From positions 1,674,001-1,738,000 of the forward strand of contig NZ_CP147012.1 of assembly GCF_037126285.1 (NCBI RefSeq): 64,000 nucleotides of DNA, in the 5' to 3' direction. Origin of the DNA: Bernardetia sp. MNP-M8 (GTDB lineage: Bacteria; Bacteroidota; Bacteroidia; Cytophagales; Bernardetiaceae). The notes below the pieces were generated by a model. It had not been told where the DNA came from, did not search any database, and worked only from the letters and a program-made list of their open reading frames with translations. Positions 34,811 through 43,307 of this stretch are shown in pieces. The translations under genes were made by a program, and so were the position numbers. Position 1 is the stretch's first letter. Each line of letters starts with the position of its first letter.

Positions 34811-35677
34811 CTAATATATTACTTTTACTGAACCCATAAAAGTATTTCCATGCAAAGTAATTGTAAAAGCAATAGCTTTGTTTTCTGTTTGTTCATTTCC
34901 TAAAAATTTATTGACTTGACTCATAAAACCATTTTTTTTATCTTTTATAGAATACTCTCCCAAAATAAGATTTGTATTTTTCTGAACTGTTCCACCATTA
35001 GGAATATAAATTTTGATTTCATTGAGCGCACCTTTTATAAAAATATCAATATGCTTTCCTGCTAAATCTTGGTTTCTCAAATCTAATGTGGTATTACTAA
35101 AAATGCTATCCACATCTATTCTAAAACGCTGTCCTTCAAAACGACAGTTTCTAAAATCTATTTTTTGTGTTCCAAAAACAGCTTGAAAATGAACAGATTG
35201 CTCTGTTAAAACTGGTACTAACTCCTTATCAGTGGTAAAAATAGCTTTTACACTTCTAGCAGGGAAAAAATTAGAAAGCTCTGAACCCAAATGAGTGGTC
35301 GTTTTAGAAGAAGAAAACTCTGAAGTTGAGTGGGTCATTCGACTACTAGAGGATGAAAACTCAGAATCTGAGCTTCGCTGGCTAGAAGAAGAGAATTCAG
35401 AACTTGAATGGGAGGATTTCTCACTAGAAGATGAAAAAGCAGCAGGAGGAAAATCTGATTTTTGTTGTGAGATATTTTTATTGGGAAATAATTTATTCTT
35501 TATTTCTTTAGGAAAGTCAAAAACAATCACTTCTAATTCCTCAATACATTTTGCATTTAGAGCTTCTTTTACTCGGTTTTCATATTCATCATCATCCAAG
35601 TTTTGCTCAGCAAAAGCTGTATTCAAGACATCTATAAGTTCTTCTCTTTTTGCAGGTAATCCGTAGGTAGTTTTCAT
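34811..35677 (-). CDS. DUF1707-type/LiaF-like protein with serine-rich linker
   Basis: From ATG 35677 the product is 288 residues. The N-terminus matches the DUF1707 (SHOCT-like) pattern: REELIDVLNTAFAEQNLDDD, then EYENRVKEALNAKCIEELEV. The C-terminal half resembles LiaF/cell-wall-active antibiotic response domains (VKAIFTTDKELVPVLTEQ, FGTQKIDFRNCRFEG, NEIKIYIPNGGTVQKN). Between them lies a 55-residue run that is more than half serine (SSSSEKSSHSSSEFSSSSQ, repeated HSSSEFSSS-like units). Starts at 35770 would add 31 residues with no sense as a signal. It may sense envelope stress, but it lacks membrane helices, unlike true LiaF. Confidence 0.7.
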   Translation of the reverse strand: MKTTYGLPAKREELIDVLNTAFAEQNLDDDEYENRVKEALNAKCIEELEVIVFDFPKEIKNKLFPNKNISQQKSDFPPAAFSSSSEKSSHSSSEFSSSSQRSSDSEFSSSSSRMTHSTSEFSSSKTTTHLGSELSNFFPARSVKAIFTTDKELVPVLTEQSVHFQAVFGTQKIDFRNCRFEGQRFRIDVDSIFSNTTLDLRNQDLAGKHIDIFIKGALNEIKIYIPNGGTVQKNTNLILGEYSIKDKKNGFMSQVNKFLGNEQTENKAIAFTITLHGNTFMGSVKVIY

Positions 35678-35770
35678 GATTTTTGTAAGTTGGAAGTCGT
35701 TGGTGGAGACAACAGCAAGAATAATATGTAGAATAAAACTGCAAATTACTTTTTCTATTCTAAAAAACAA

Positions 35771-35806
35771 ATAACTGTTTCAAGCGTCGACGCTTGAAAC
35801 AGTTAT
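35771..35806. terminator. Perfect 36-bp palindrome, terminator of the M28 peptidase gene
   Basis: Bases 35771-35788 and 35789-35806 are exact reverse complements (arms ATAACTGTTTCAAGCGTC), with no spacer. It begins 5 bases past the peptidase stop at 35812 and a T-rich run follows on the leftward strand. A perfect palindrome of this length can also form a cruciform. Confidence 0.85.
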
Positions 35807-35811
35807 ATAAA

Positions 35812-37278
35812 TTATTCTATTCCATATTCAGCCATCATATAAGTAAGGCTTGCCATAGCAGCAGCTCCCAATAAAAATTCTCTTTCATGAACAGCTTCAA
35901 AAACATCTGTTTTGGCATGGTGATGGTCAAAATAACGCTGAGAATCAGGTTCTAAACCAATCAAAAGCGTTCCAGAATCTCCCAAAGGACGAATATCTGT
36001 TCCTCCATAACCATACTCTACTTTATGCAAATTATACGGCTCAAATAAAGGAATCCATTTTTGAATAACTTTCAAACGAATAGAATCCTGAACTCTAAAA
36101 CCTCGTGGTGTAAATCCTCCACTATCTGATTCTAAAGCAGCAATGTGGTTTTCATTTTTCTCTGTTGCTAATCTTGCATATTCTTTTGCTCCTCTTGCAC
36201 CATTTTCTTCATTCATAAACAAAACACAACGAATTGTTCTCTTTGGTCTAGTTTCTATTTTTTGGATTAACCTCAAAACTTCAACAGATTGCAAACAGCC
36301 TGTTCCATCATCGTGCGCTCCTTCTCCCAAATCCCAAGAATCCAAATGTCCTCCAACTGTAATTATTTCTTCTGGCTTTTCTCTTCCTCTCAGTTCTCCA
36401 ACTACATTATAAGAAAGAACATCTGGCAACGTTTGGCAATTGAGTTGCAATTCCATTTCTACTGATTTATTTTCTTTTTTAGCTTTAACTAATAATTTTT
36501 CTAAATAATCAGCCGAAATTGTACTAAGCGCAGCAGCAGGAATTTTTTTTCCATCTTCTTCATAAACCATTACTCCTGTATGTGGATGATTGTCATTTGC
36601 TAGAGTAAGCGAACGCAATAAAAATGCTTTTGCACCTACTTTTGCAGCATAATTTGCACCACGTACACGCACAGAAGAACAAGCTCCATAAGCAGAACCA
36701 GTATTTATAAATTTTGCATTCATTGGTTGAGTTACAAAAATGATTTTACCTTCGTATTTTTTGGCTTCTTTTTTAGATAAATTTTCTAAATCATCCAAAG
36801 AATTTACAGCTATTATTTCAGATTTGATTCTTCCATCTGTTCCAACCGAGCCACCTAAAGCTGTAATATCAAGCACTTTTTGATTGATTTTATTCTTATC
36901 ATTACCAATAATCTGACAAAACTCTTTTTCGCCACGTTCCCAATGAGGAACCATAACAGGTTGTAAATAAACGCTATCCAAGTTCATAGAATCCAAAACT
37001 CTCTGCATATATTCAACAGCTTTTTGGGCATTTTCCGAACCACTAAGGCGTGCGCCAATATCTTTACACAAATAACGAAGTTGAGCATAAGCAGGCGAAC
37101 CGACTAAAGCATCATCATGAATAGAGCGCAAAACTGTTTCAGGTGCAGGAATTTCAGTTTTTATTTTATCAGAATCAGTGATTACATAATTTGGTGGAGC
37201 TTCAGCAGTCGTACAAGAAAAGAGAAATAATCCATTACATAAAATGAGAATAACAAACGAGAGAATAGTTTTTTTCAT
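35812..37278 (-). CDS. M28-family zinc aminopeptidase lipoprotein
   Basis: The ATG at 37278 gives 488 residues with a lipoprotein signal (MKKTILSFVILILCNGLFLF, then SC). A PA-domain-like middle (GACSSVRVRGANYAAKVGAK, then FLLRSL) is followed by the M28 peptidase core, with metal ligands visible: TVGGHLDSWDLGEGAHDDGTG (His, Asp, Asp), FMNEENGARGAKEYA (catalytic Glu and Glu ligand), ESDSGGFTPRGF, and YFDHHHAKTDVFEAV (final His). Such proteins are exported di-zinc aminopeptidases or carboxypeptidases acting on peptides for nutrition. The 28 residues preceding this start (to 37362) contain no signal and are excluded. Confidence 0.93.
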   Translation of the reverse strand: MKKTILSFVILILCNGLFLFSCTTAEAPPNYVITDSDKIKTEIPAPETVLRSIHDDALVGSPAYAQLRYLCKDIGARLSGSENAQKAVEYMQRVLDSMNLDSVYLQPVMVPHWERGEKEFCQIIGNDKNKINQKVLDITALGGSVGTDGRIKSEIIAVNSLDDLENLSKKEAKKYEGKIIFVTQPMNAKFINTGSAYGACSSVRVRGANYAAKVGAKAFLLRSLTLANDNHPHTGVMVYEEDGKKIPAAALSTISADYLEKLLVKAKKENKSVEMELQLNCQTLPDVLSYNVVGELRGREKPEEIITVGGHLDSWDLGEGAHDDGTGCLQSVEVLRLIQKIETRPKRTIRCVLFMNEENGARGAKEYARLATEKNENHIAALESDSGGFTPRGFRVQDSIRLKVIQKWIPLFEPYNLHKVEYGYGGTDIRPLGDSGTLLIGLEPDSQRYFDHHHAKTDVFEAVHEREFLLGAAAMASLTYMMAEYGIE

Positions 37279-37457
37279 AGAGAAAGTATAGAAATAAAAT
37301 TCTATTTTTTTAGGTGTAAAATAAGCTAGAGGTATAATTTCCTGATTTTTTTGATACTTCAAATTTTACACAAAAAATACTCATAAAAAAAGAATTCTAT
37401 GAGTATCATCGTTTTTGTAACTAAAATTAACAGAAATATTTTTTCTCTGAAACAAAT

Positions 37458-38078
37458 TTAAAACTTCTCAAAGCTGCAAAATAAAAAATTTTGTTTGGTA
37501 TCAAAAGGTGTAGTATGGTCTTCTTGCAAACAAGAAATTTTCCTAAAATTCTTTTCAAATTGAGCTGTCAAACTTTCTTCATTGTATTGCGAGACATCCA
37601 AACCACTACATTTTTTAGCTCCTTCTTTCGAAAAAGTAGCTAAAACTAGATTTTTATTTACGTGTTTTTCTACTATTTCAGTATATTTTTTGATATGATT
37701 TGACTCAGTTAGAAAATGAAAAGTGGCTCTATCGTGCCAAAGGTCAAAATTTGCTTCAGGTTCAAATTCGATTACATCACTTACTACCCAAGTTACATAG
37801 TTCGCTTTTTCTCCAAATTTTTCCTCCACTCGTTTTTTTGCTTTTTCTAGTGCGATGGAAGAAATATCCAAAACAGTAATATCAGTAAATCCATCTTCTA
37901 ATAAAAAATCTACAAGCAGACTTTCGCCACCACCAACATCAATTATTTTTGCATTTTTTTCTAAATTAAAAGAAGCAATAAAATCAAGTGAAGTTTGAGG
38001 TTTTGATTGTGTCCAGCTTACTTCTTGGGGAGTTTTGGTTTCATAAATGTTTTCCCAATGTTGTTTTTTTGAGGTCAT
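37458..38078 (-). CDS. Class I SAM-dependent methyltransferase
   Basis: The 206 residues start KKQHWENIYETKTPQEVSW and hold a SAM-binding KIIDVGGGESLLVDFLL near 40, then FTDITVLDISSIALEKAK and FDLWHDRATFHFLT. This resembles the small-molecule/thiopurine-like or UbiE-like Methyltransf_25 group, often annotated simply as class I methyltransferase. Substrate is unknown. It is downstream of the type IIG gene, separated by a 108-bp nested inverted repeat, so it is probably not part of that system. Confidence 0.87.
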   Translation of the reverse strand: MTSKKQHWENIYETKTPQEVSWTQSKPQTSLDFIASFNLEKNAKIIDVGGGESLLVDFLLEDGFTDITVLDISSIALEKAKKRVEEKFGEKANYVTWVVSDVIEFEPEANFDLWHDRATFHFLTESNHIKKYTEIVEKHVNKNLVLATFSKEGAKKCSGLDVSQYNEESLTAQFEKNFRKISCLQEDHTTPFDTKQNFLFCSFEKF

Positions 38079-38104
38079 TTTTGATAGTTTTTTATATCTT
38101 GAAT

Positions 38105-38212
38105 GTGTATTCAGTTCCTTAAAACTGAAAATAATACTTCCTCAGAAGTGTTATTTGTATAAATCACGCTTCTAAGGAAGCGAACCATTCAGTTCTGAGG
38201 AACTGAATGCAC
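38105..38212. repeat. 108-bp nested inverted repeat (four hairpins)
   Basis: The ends GTGTATTCAGTTCCTTA and TGAGGAACTGAATGCAC are inverted copies with 15 of 17 matches. Inside are four hairpins with tetraloop-like centres: 38110-38129 (TTCAGTT/AACTGAA), 38133-38152 (ACTTC-CTCA-GAAGT), 38167-38182 (CGCTTC-TAAG-GAAGCG) and 38186-38209 (a 10-bp arm CATTCAGTTC, loop TGAG). It lies between the type IIG stop (38231) and the methyltransferase start (38078). It can end transcription but is much larger than a normal terminator; a small palindromic mobile element is possible. Confidence 0.8.
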
Positions 38213-38230
38213 AGTAAAACATTGAAAAAC

Positions 38231-41200
38231 TTATAGGTTTGTGATAATGTTTACTTCATCTTTTTCTACTCCATAAATTTGATAAACCAATTCATCAATT
38301 TTCAGAATGCAAGTTTGTTGCCTATTATAAAAATCGGATAATTTTGTTTTTTCGTCTTCAAAAATAGAAACCCATTCTATCAATTCTTTTTTTGGAATAA
38401 TGGCTTTTACATTTTTGAGTTCTTCTACAAATTCTGTCCATTCTAATTCATACCACAAACTTAATTTTTCAGTTATTTTTTTTGGTTTGAAGGAAGATTG
38501 AACCACTTTTAAAAAGGCATTCGAACGGTTATTTAGCTTTTCAGATTGTTCTAGCAGCGTATCTACAAGACTTATAATTTCTTTTTGCGTTTCTTTTTCT
38601 ACAAAATCAATAGACTTTATAGGCAATTTTTTGAGATATACTTTCTTCACTTCTGCAAACAGTTTTCCTTTCTCTTGGGCAATGGATTGATAGACATAAT
38701 TCATCAATTTACTATTCAGAATAGCCAAAATATATTTCAATGAATAACCTTCTTTCGGATTTGCAATATTATAAACATTATTCAAATTGATGTATTTATT
38801 GGTGTCCAAATGACAAATCAAACTATCAGAAGTTTGGCGAATAATAATTTTTTCTTCTTCAAAAAAAGGTGCATTTTGGCGAAATTCTGCCAACCAATTT
38901 CCATAACTCAAAAACATAGGAGGTTTTCTAACAAAATGATAGCGATGAAAATCTTTTCCATTTACACATCTCAAAAAAGTTTCATTTACTGCTTTTGTGG
39001 CTGTAAATGGTTTTTCATCTACTGTTTTTTTTGTTTGTTTTGGATTTCCTTTATTTTCTTGATAGGCTTTTATTCCCATCGTTATATTTTCTACAACTTC
39101 ATCTAAAAGTAATGTGTTTTCATAAATATTCTTCAAAAAGTTAGAATTTCCAATGTTATAAGTTCCGTCTGGATTGATAAATTCCTCAAAATTTATATCT
39201 AAAAAAGGTTTTTCTTCCTCTTCTTCTTTTGAAGTTGTAATTCTATATTTTACAGTTTGGTTTTGCTTTTCATTTTTGATAATCCACGAAATAGTGTCGC
39301 CTACATTTGCATCTTCAAAAACTTTATAAGCGTGTTTGGTTAGGTTATCAATAGAATAAGCAGAAAAATAAGAGCGAAGTTTCGTAAAAAAATGCTGATA
39401 GGTAAATGTGTTTGGCGTAATAAACCCTAAATAACCGTTTTGATTGAGTAGTTGCAGAGCCTTTTCATAAAAAACCACATAACTATTGATTTGATATTCT
39501 GCCGTTTGATAATTTGTGCGAATATAAACCGTTTCGGATTCTGAAAAAGAAGCTCCATAAGGAGGATTTCCCACAATAACATCAAACTTTACATCAAATT
39601 TTGTATTATTTTTTAGACTGTTTTTTGTATCAATTTCAGAGCTTTCTAACTTAAAATTTTTATTCCAATCAAAAGCATTTGAAGTAATTTTTTTATCATC
39701 AATTAGGCTATTTCCTTGTTTGATATTTTCAGAAAGATTAGCAAGTGAAACTGTTTTGTTTGCGCTCATAATCCAAAGTGAAAGTTTTGTAATTTCGACA
39801 CTCTCCTTGTTCAAATCGACACCAAAAATATTATTATCAATTATTTCTCTTTTGTGTTGCCATTCTTTTGAAGAATCAGAAGCCGAAATACTTGCAAACA
39901 TTCCAGCCGAATTTCCATTTGTCTTTTTTGTATTATAATTGTCTAGTTCTTTTTCAATAATTTTCCATTCTGTACTCAAAAATACTACTACTTCGGTCAG
40001 AAAAGCACCACTTCCACAAGCTGGGTCTATTATTTTTATGGTTTTGAGTTGTTGGGAATACTCTAGCCAAAATTCTTTCGTTTCGGTTTTGTGTTTTTCT
40101 AAAAGAGTGTTTTTTTGGTCTTCTAGCCACTTTCCTACCGAATTTTTGATAATTTGTTTGGTGATATAATTTGGCGTATAAAAAATTCCATCTTTTTTTC
40201 TTCTATCAAAATCTTCTAAAATTTCTTGTTCAGTAGGAATAGTTTCATTTGGTTTTTCTTGAATTTTTTCTTGAATCTGAATTTTGAAATCTTCTAAATC
40301 AGCAATTGATTGTTCGAAAATATGTCCCAAAATTGTAACATTCAACTGACTTTCAAAGTCATATTCCAATAAAAAAGAAACAAAAGAAATCAGAAAATCA
40401 TCATGTACCTCAAGTTCATTGAGTTTTTCATTATTGCTAAAAAGTCCACCATTAAATTTTGGAATATTGAGGCGTGGAATTCGATGCGAAAAACCTTTAT
40501 CAAAACTGACAAAAATGTCTTTCATTTCTCTCCAAAAATAATCTTCTCTAGCTGTAACTTTATCTAATGTTTGGTCTTTAATAATCCTCAAAATATCCAA
40601 AAGAGGAATTGTATCACGTACAAAACAAATAAAAAGAAGTCTATCAATGATGATTTGAGTAAGCGATAAAAGTTCTAAGGGTTTCTTTTTATAAGTTGTG
40701 TTTTTTCTTAGGAGATTGTAAAATAAAAGTTCTCTATGTGCTGCATAACCGTTATAAAATTCGGTAGAAATTACTTTTTCCTCTTCCCTTTTTTCTACAA
40801 ACAATTTATCAATAACACTATTTTGTTCTTCCAAAAATAAATTTCGAAAATAAAGCAAATACATAAAACGCTCAAAATTTTGAGGGTTTAATAAAGTCTG
40901 AATTTCAAAATTTTCGTATTTGGAACTGTCAGAGGCGTGATAAAGACGTATTTCGATAAAATTAGAAACAATAATCCAATTACATTTCGAACCTAATTTG
41001 TGAGCATATCGAAAAGCTTGTTCGACAGCACTTCCTTTAAAATCTTTTCGATACTGGATTTTGTCCAAATGTTGAGTAGCACTTTTTAGCTCAACGACAG
41101 CACAAGAAGTTCGTTTATTTTCAGTTCCAAAATAACCTAAAACGGCATCAGGTTTGGTAGAGTCTGTATCTGTTTTGGGTTTAATTTCGATATTCCATTT

Positions 41201-41419
41201 TTCAGAATTTTGATATTCATACCCCAAAACATCTCCAAAAATTTGATTGATAAAAGAAATGTCTTGCTGCGTTTCGGAAAGTTGATAAATTTTTCCACTT
41301 TCAATAGCTGCTTGCCATTCTTTAATGATTTTTTTTTTTTGTTCTAAATCAGGAATTTGTGCTATAAACTGCTGAATTACTTCCGAACGAAAATCCTTTT
41401 TTGAAAAAATAGAAAGCAT
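38231..41419 (-). CDS. Type IIG restriction-modification enzyme (single chain)
   Basis: This 1,062-residue protein unites nuclease, methyltransferase and target recognition. Residues about 1-200 carry a PD-(D/E)xK-type nuclease core: TKPDAVLGYF then CAVVELKSATQ. The methyltransferase domain has the SAM motif I IDPACGSGAFLTEVV near 461 and the N6-adenine catalytic motif IVGNPPYGAS near 617. The last 350 residues resemble a TaqI-like C-terminal specificity domain (FLSYGNWLAEFRQ, KKVYLKKLPIKSI). Eco57I-like enzymes of this build cut at a distance from their site and protect one strand by methylation. No separate S subunit or second methyltransferase is next to it, so it is probably self-sufficient. 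Full length, no frameshift. Recognition sequence cannot be read from the protein. Confidence 0.9.
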   Translation of the reverse strand: MLSIFSKKDFRSEVIQQFIAQIPDLEQKKKIIKEWQAAIESGKIYQLSETQQDISFINQIFGDVLGYEYQNSEKWNIEIKPKTDTDSTKPDAVLGYFGTENKRTSCAVVELKSATQHLDKIQYRKDFKGSAVEQAFRYAHKLGSKCNWIIVSNFIEIRLYHASDSSKYENFEIQTLLNPQNFERFMYLLYFRNLFLEEQNSVIDKLFVEKREEEKVISTEFYNGYAAHRELLFYNLLRKNTTYKKKPLELLSLTQIIIDRLLFICFVRDTIPLLDILRIIKDQTLDKVTAREDYFWREMKDIFVSFDKGFSHRIPRLNIPKFNGGLFSNNEKLNELEVHDDFLISFVSFLLEYDFESQLNVTILGHIFEQSIADLEDFKIQIQEKIQEKPNETIPTEQEILEDFDRRKKDGIFYTPNYITKQIIKNSVGKWLEDQKNTLLEKHKTETKEFWLEYSQQLKTIKIIDPACGSGAFLTEVVVFLSTEWKIIEKELDNYNTKKTNGNSAGMFASISASDSSKEWQHKREIIDNNIFGVDLNKESVEITKLSLWIMSANKTVSLANLSENIKQGNSLIDDKKITSNAFDWNKNFKLESSEIDTKNSLKNNTKFDVKFDVIVGNPPYGASFSESETVYIRTNYQTAEYQINSYVVFYEKALQLLNQNGYLGFITPNTFTYQHFFTKLRSYFSAYSIDNLTKHAYKVFEDANVGDTISWIIKNEKQNQTVKYRITTSKEEEEEKPFLDINFEEFINPDGTYNIGNSNFLKNIYENTLLLDEVVENITMGIKAYQENKGNPKQTKKTVDEKPFTATKAVNETFLRCVNGKDFHRYHFVRKPPMFLSYGNWLAEFRQNAPFFEEEKIIIRQTSDSLICHLDTNKYINLNNVYNIANPKEGYSLKYILAILNSKLMNYVYQSIAQEKGKLFAEVKKVYLKKLPIKSIDFVEKETQKEIISLVDTLLEQSEKLNNRSNAFLKVVQSSFKPKKITEKLSLWYELEWTEFVEELKNVKAIIPKKELIEWVSIFEDEKTKLSDFYNRQQTCILKIDELVYQIYGVEKDEVNIITNL

Positions 41420-41553
41420 AAAACTTGGGGTAAATGACTATTATTCTAAACTGTTTGTTTAGCAAATTTAAACAAATGATGAGATATTTTTTTAAATTAC
41501 TTTTTTATTTTGCATCTACTTCTGAAATCTAACTTCTGAATTCTAAATTTATT

Positions 41554-42282
41554 CTATTCCACAACAATAATATTCTCTTCTTTTATAATAGGCAAATTTT
41601 GCATTCTCAAAAATAATTGTCCTGTCAAGATTACGTCTTTTGTACAATAGACAGCAATTCTATTCAAATCATTTTCATTATAATAAACACTATTTACTTC
41701 ACTTCCATCAATATCATCTTTACTTGTTGCTAATCCAAAAACGGCAGCCAAAAGAGAAAGAGAAGTAAAGTTTTTGTAATCGCCAAACTTCCACATGTGC
41801 ATCGTATCAATATGATTTATTTCCCAAGGTTTTTTACCTGAAATATCTAAAGCATAAGGAATATCTAGTCCATTAATGAGCATTCTACGACAGAGATATG
41901 GAAAATCAAACTCTTTTCCGTTATGCGCCACAAACTGCAAATTCTTACCAAACTTTTCTACTACTTTTATAAAATCTTCTAAAAGTTCTTTTTCATTATC
42001 AGAAGCCAACGATTTTACTCTAAAAATCTGTTCTTCTTTTCCTGTATCATCTTTTTGAATAGTAAAAAAACCAATTCCGATAACAACTATTTTTCCAAAC
42101 TCAGCATAAATTCCAGCTTTTTCTTCAAATGCTTCTTTGACTGTGTCATCTGGTGAAACTCGTGCAGCTTTTTTCTCCCAAAGAGATTGTAATACTTCTG
42201 GTAATTCTTCGAAAGTAGCATGTGAGGCAACCGTTTCGATATCGATAACCATCAAGTTTGATAAATTAGTTGTTTTGTTCAT
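41554..42282 (-). CDS. Predicted 3'-5' exonuclease (PolB-like DEDDy)
   Basis: The 242 residues match the family of predicted 3'-5' exonucleases related to the PolB proofreading domain: LMVIDIETVASHATFEELPE (ExoI, DIE), VAHNGKEFDFPYLCRRM (ExoII, NxxxFD) and YCTKDVILTGQLFLRM (ExoIII, YxxxD). The three DEDDy acidic sites and the Tyr are present. The protein has no polymerase domain. It probably trims or repairs DNA or RNA 3' ends. It lies 134 bases before the type IIG gene in the same direction; a functional link is not implied. Confidence 0.88.
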   Translation of the reverse strand: MNKTTNLSNLMVIDIETVASHATFEELPEVLQSLWEKKAARVSPDDTVKEAFEEKAGIYAEFGKIVVIGIGFFTIQKDDTGKEEQIFRVKSLASDNEKELLEDFIKVVEKFGKNLQFVAHNGKEFDFPYLCRRMLINGLDIPYALDISGKKPWEINHIDTMHMWKFGDYKNFTSLSLLAAVFGLATSKDDIDGSEVNSVYYNENDLNRIAVYCTKDVILTGQLFLRMQNLPIIKEENIIVVE

Positions 42283-42628
42283 AGTTTTAGAAGAGAATGA
42301 ATTAGTAGTAATTTTAGCTTGTTTTTTAGAGTGATATAAATTTCAGTTTTCAGCTAAAAGATTAGTTTTTGTTCTAGCTGATAAAAATACTGTATTTAAT
42401 TCAAACTAAACACATTTGAAGGATTTAAAGCAATTCCTTTTCCTATTTTGTATTTCTAATTTGATTTTTCTTAAATTTAGCATTTCATATTGATTTAGAA
42501 AAATAAAATAACTATTCGTTGTTGATGTTTTGATACAGAAGCACCAACAAAACGCCAAATAATATCATATTCTCAAACAACGTCTATACTTTTAAATAGA
42601 CACATCAAATTTAAAACTCAATTTAATT
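42283..42628. other. Divergent intergenic region, exonuclease / dut
   Basis: It contains no gene. It holds a member of the GTTG/CAAC hairpin family (42517-42554) and a small hairpin GTCTAT/ATAGAC (42582-42601) just before the dut start. No full promoter is recognised. Confidence 0.5.
42517..42554 (+). repeat. GTTG/CAAC hairpin family, copy upstream of dut
   Basis: CGTTGTTGATG pairs imperfectly with CACCAACAAAACG around TTTTGATACAGAAG. The loop resembles that of the copy upstream of prmA (TTTTAGCACAGCG). Confidence 0.65.
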
Positions 42629-43093
42629 TTGGATACAATTATAGAAAATATTCTTCAAGTTAAAATAATAAATAAATCATCAAATCCACTTCCTTTCTAT
42701 CAAACTCAAAGCAGCGCAGGAATGGATTTGTATGCCAATATAGAAACTTCTATTGAATTAGATTCTTTAGAAAGACAACTAATCCCAACAGGAATTTTTA
42801 TAGAGTTGCCTGTAGGGTTTGAAGCTCAAATTCGTCCTCGTAGTGGTCTTGCTTTCAAACATGGAATTTCGATTGTCAATTCCCCAGGAACTATTGATGC
42901 TGATTACAGAGGTGAAATAAAAGTTTTGTTAGTCAATCTTTCCAAAGAAAAATTTACTATCCAAAAAGGTGAACGCATTGCTCAAATGGTTGTTGCAAAA
43001 CACGAGCGTGTAAACTGGCAAGAAGTACAAACTATCGAAGAACTTTCTCAAACAGAAAGAGGAAGTGGTGGTTATGGAAGCACAGGAAAATAA
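42629..43093 (+). CDS. dut: Deoxyuridine 5'-triphosphate nucleotidohydrolase
   Basis: Dut hydrolyses dUTP to dUMP, keeping uracil out of DNA and feeding dTMP synthesis. The 154 residues show all five trimeric-dUTPase motifs: [25 protein letters not shown] (motif 2), [20 protein letters not shown] (motif 3), [10 protein letters not shown] (motif 4) and [11 protein letters not shown] (motif 5, substrate-closing loop). Translation appears to start at TTG 42629; the first ATG is inside motif 1 and cannot be the start. It is one of two TTG-started metabolic genes here. Confidence 0.96.
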   Translation: MDTIIENILQVKIINKSSNPLPFYQTQSSAGMDLYANIETSIELDSLERQLIPTGIFIELPVGFEAQIRPRSGLAFKHGISIVNSPGTIDADYRGEIKVLLVNLSKEKFTIQKGERIAQMVVAKHERVNWQEVQTIEELSQTERGSGGYGSTGK

Positions 43094-43307
43094 TCAGTTA
43101 CCAGTTAATTTCGAATAAATTTAGAAGATAGATTTCAGAAGATAGAAGTAAATACTAATTGCAAGTAACTATGAAATTGTATTTTGTATTCTCTTTTATC
43201 TCTCTTAACTCTGTGGTTCAAAAATGTATTCGCATTTTCATTCTCTGTGTACTTTGTAACTCTGTGTTTAATAAAAGTATTTAAAACAACATAAACCAAA
43301 AAATATA

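Noticed and set aside
35295-35666. Glu/Ser-rich frame opposite the DUF1707-type gene
   Set aside because: It is the antisense shadow of the serine-run linker.
37458-41419. Methyltransferase at 37458 as the modification partner of the type IIG enzyme
   Set aside because: It lacks NPPY/DPPY DNA-methylase motifs and resembles small-molecule methyltransferases. The type IIG chain has its own methylase.
43094-43307. Gap before the nucleotidyltransferase as an RNA gene or CTCTGTG repeat
   Set aside because: CTCTGTG occurs three times nearby, but without regular spacing or structure.
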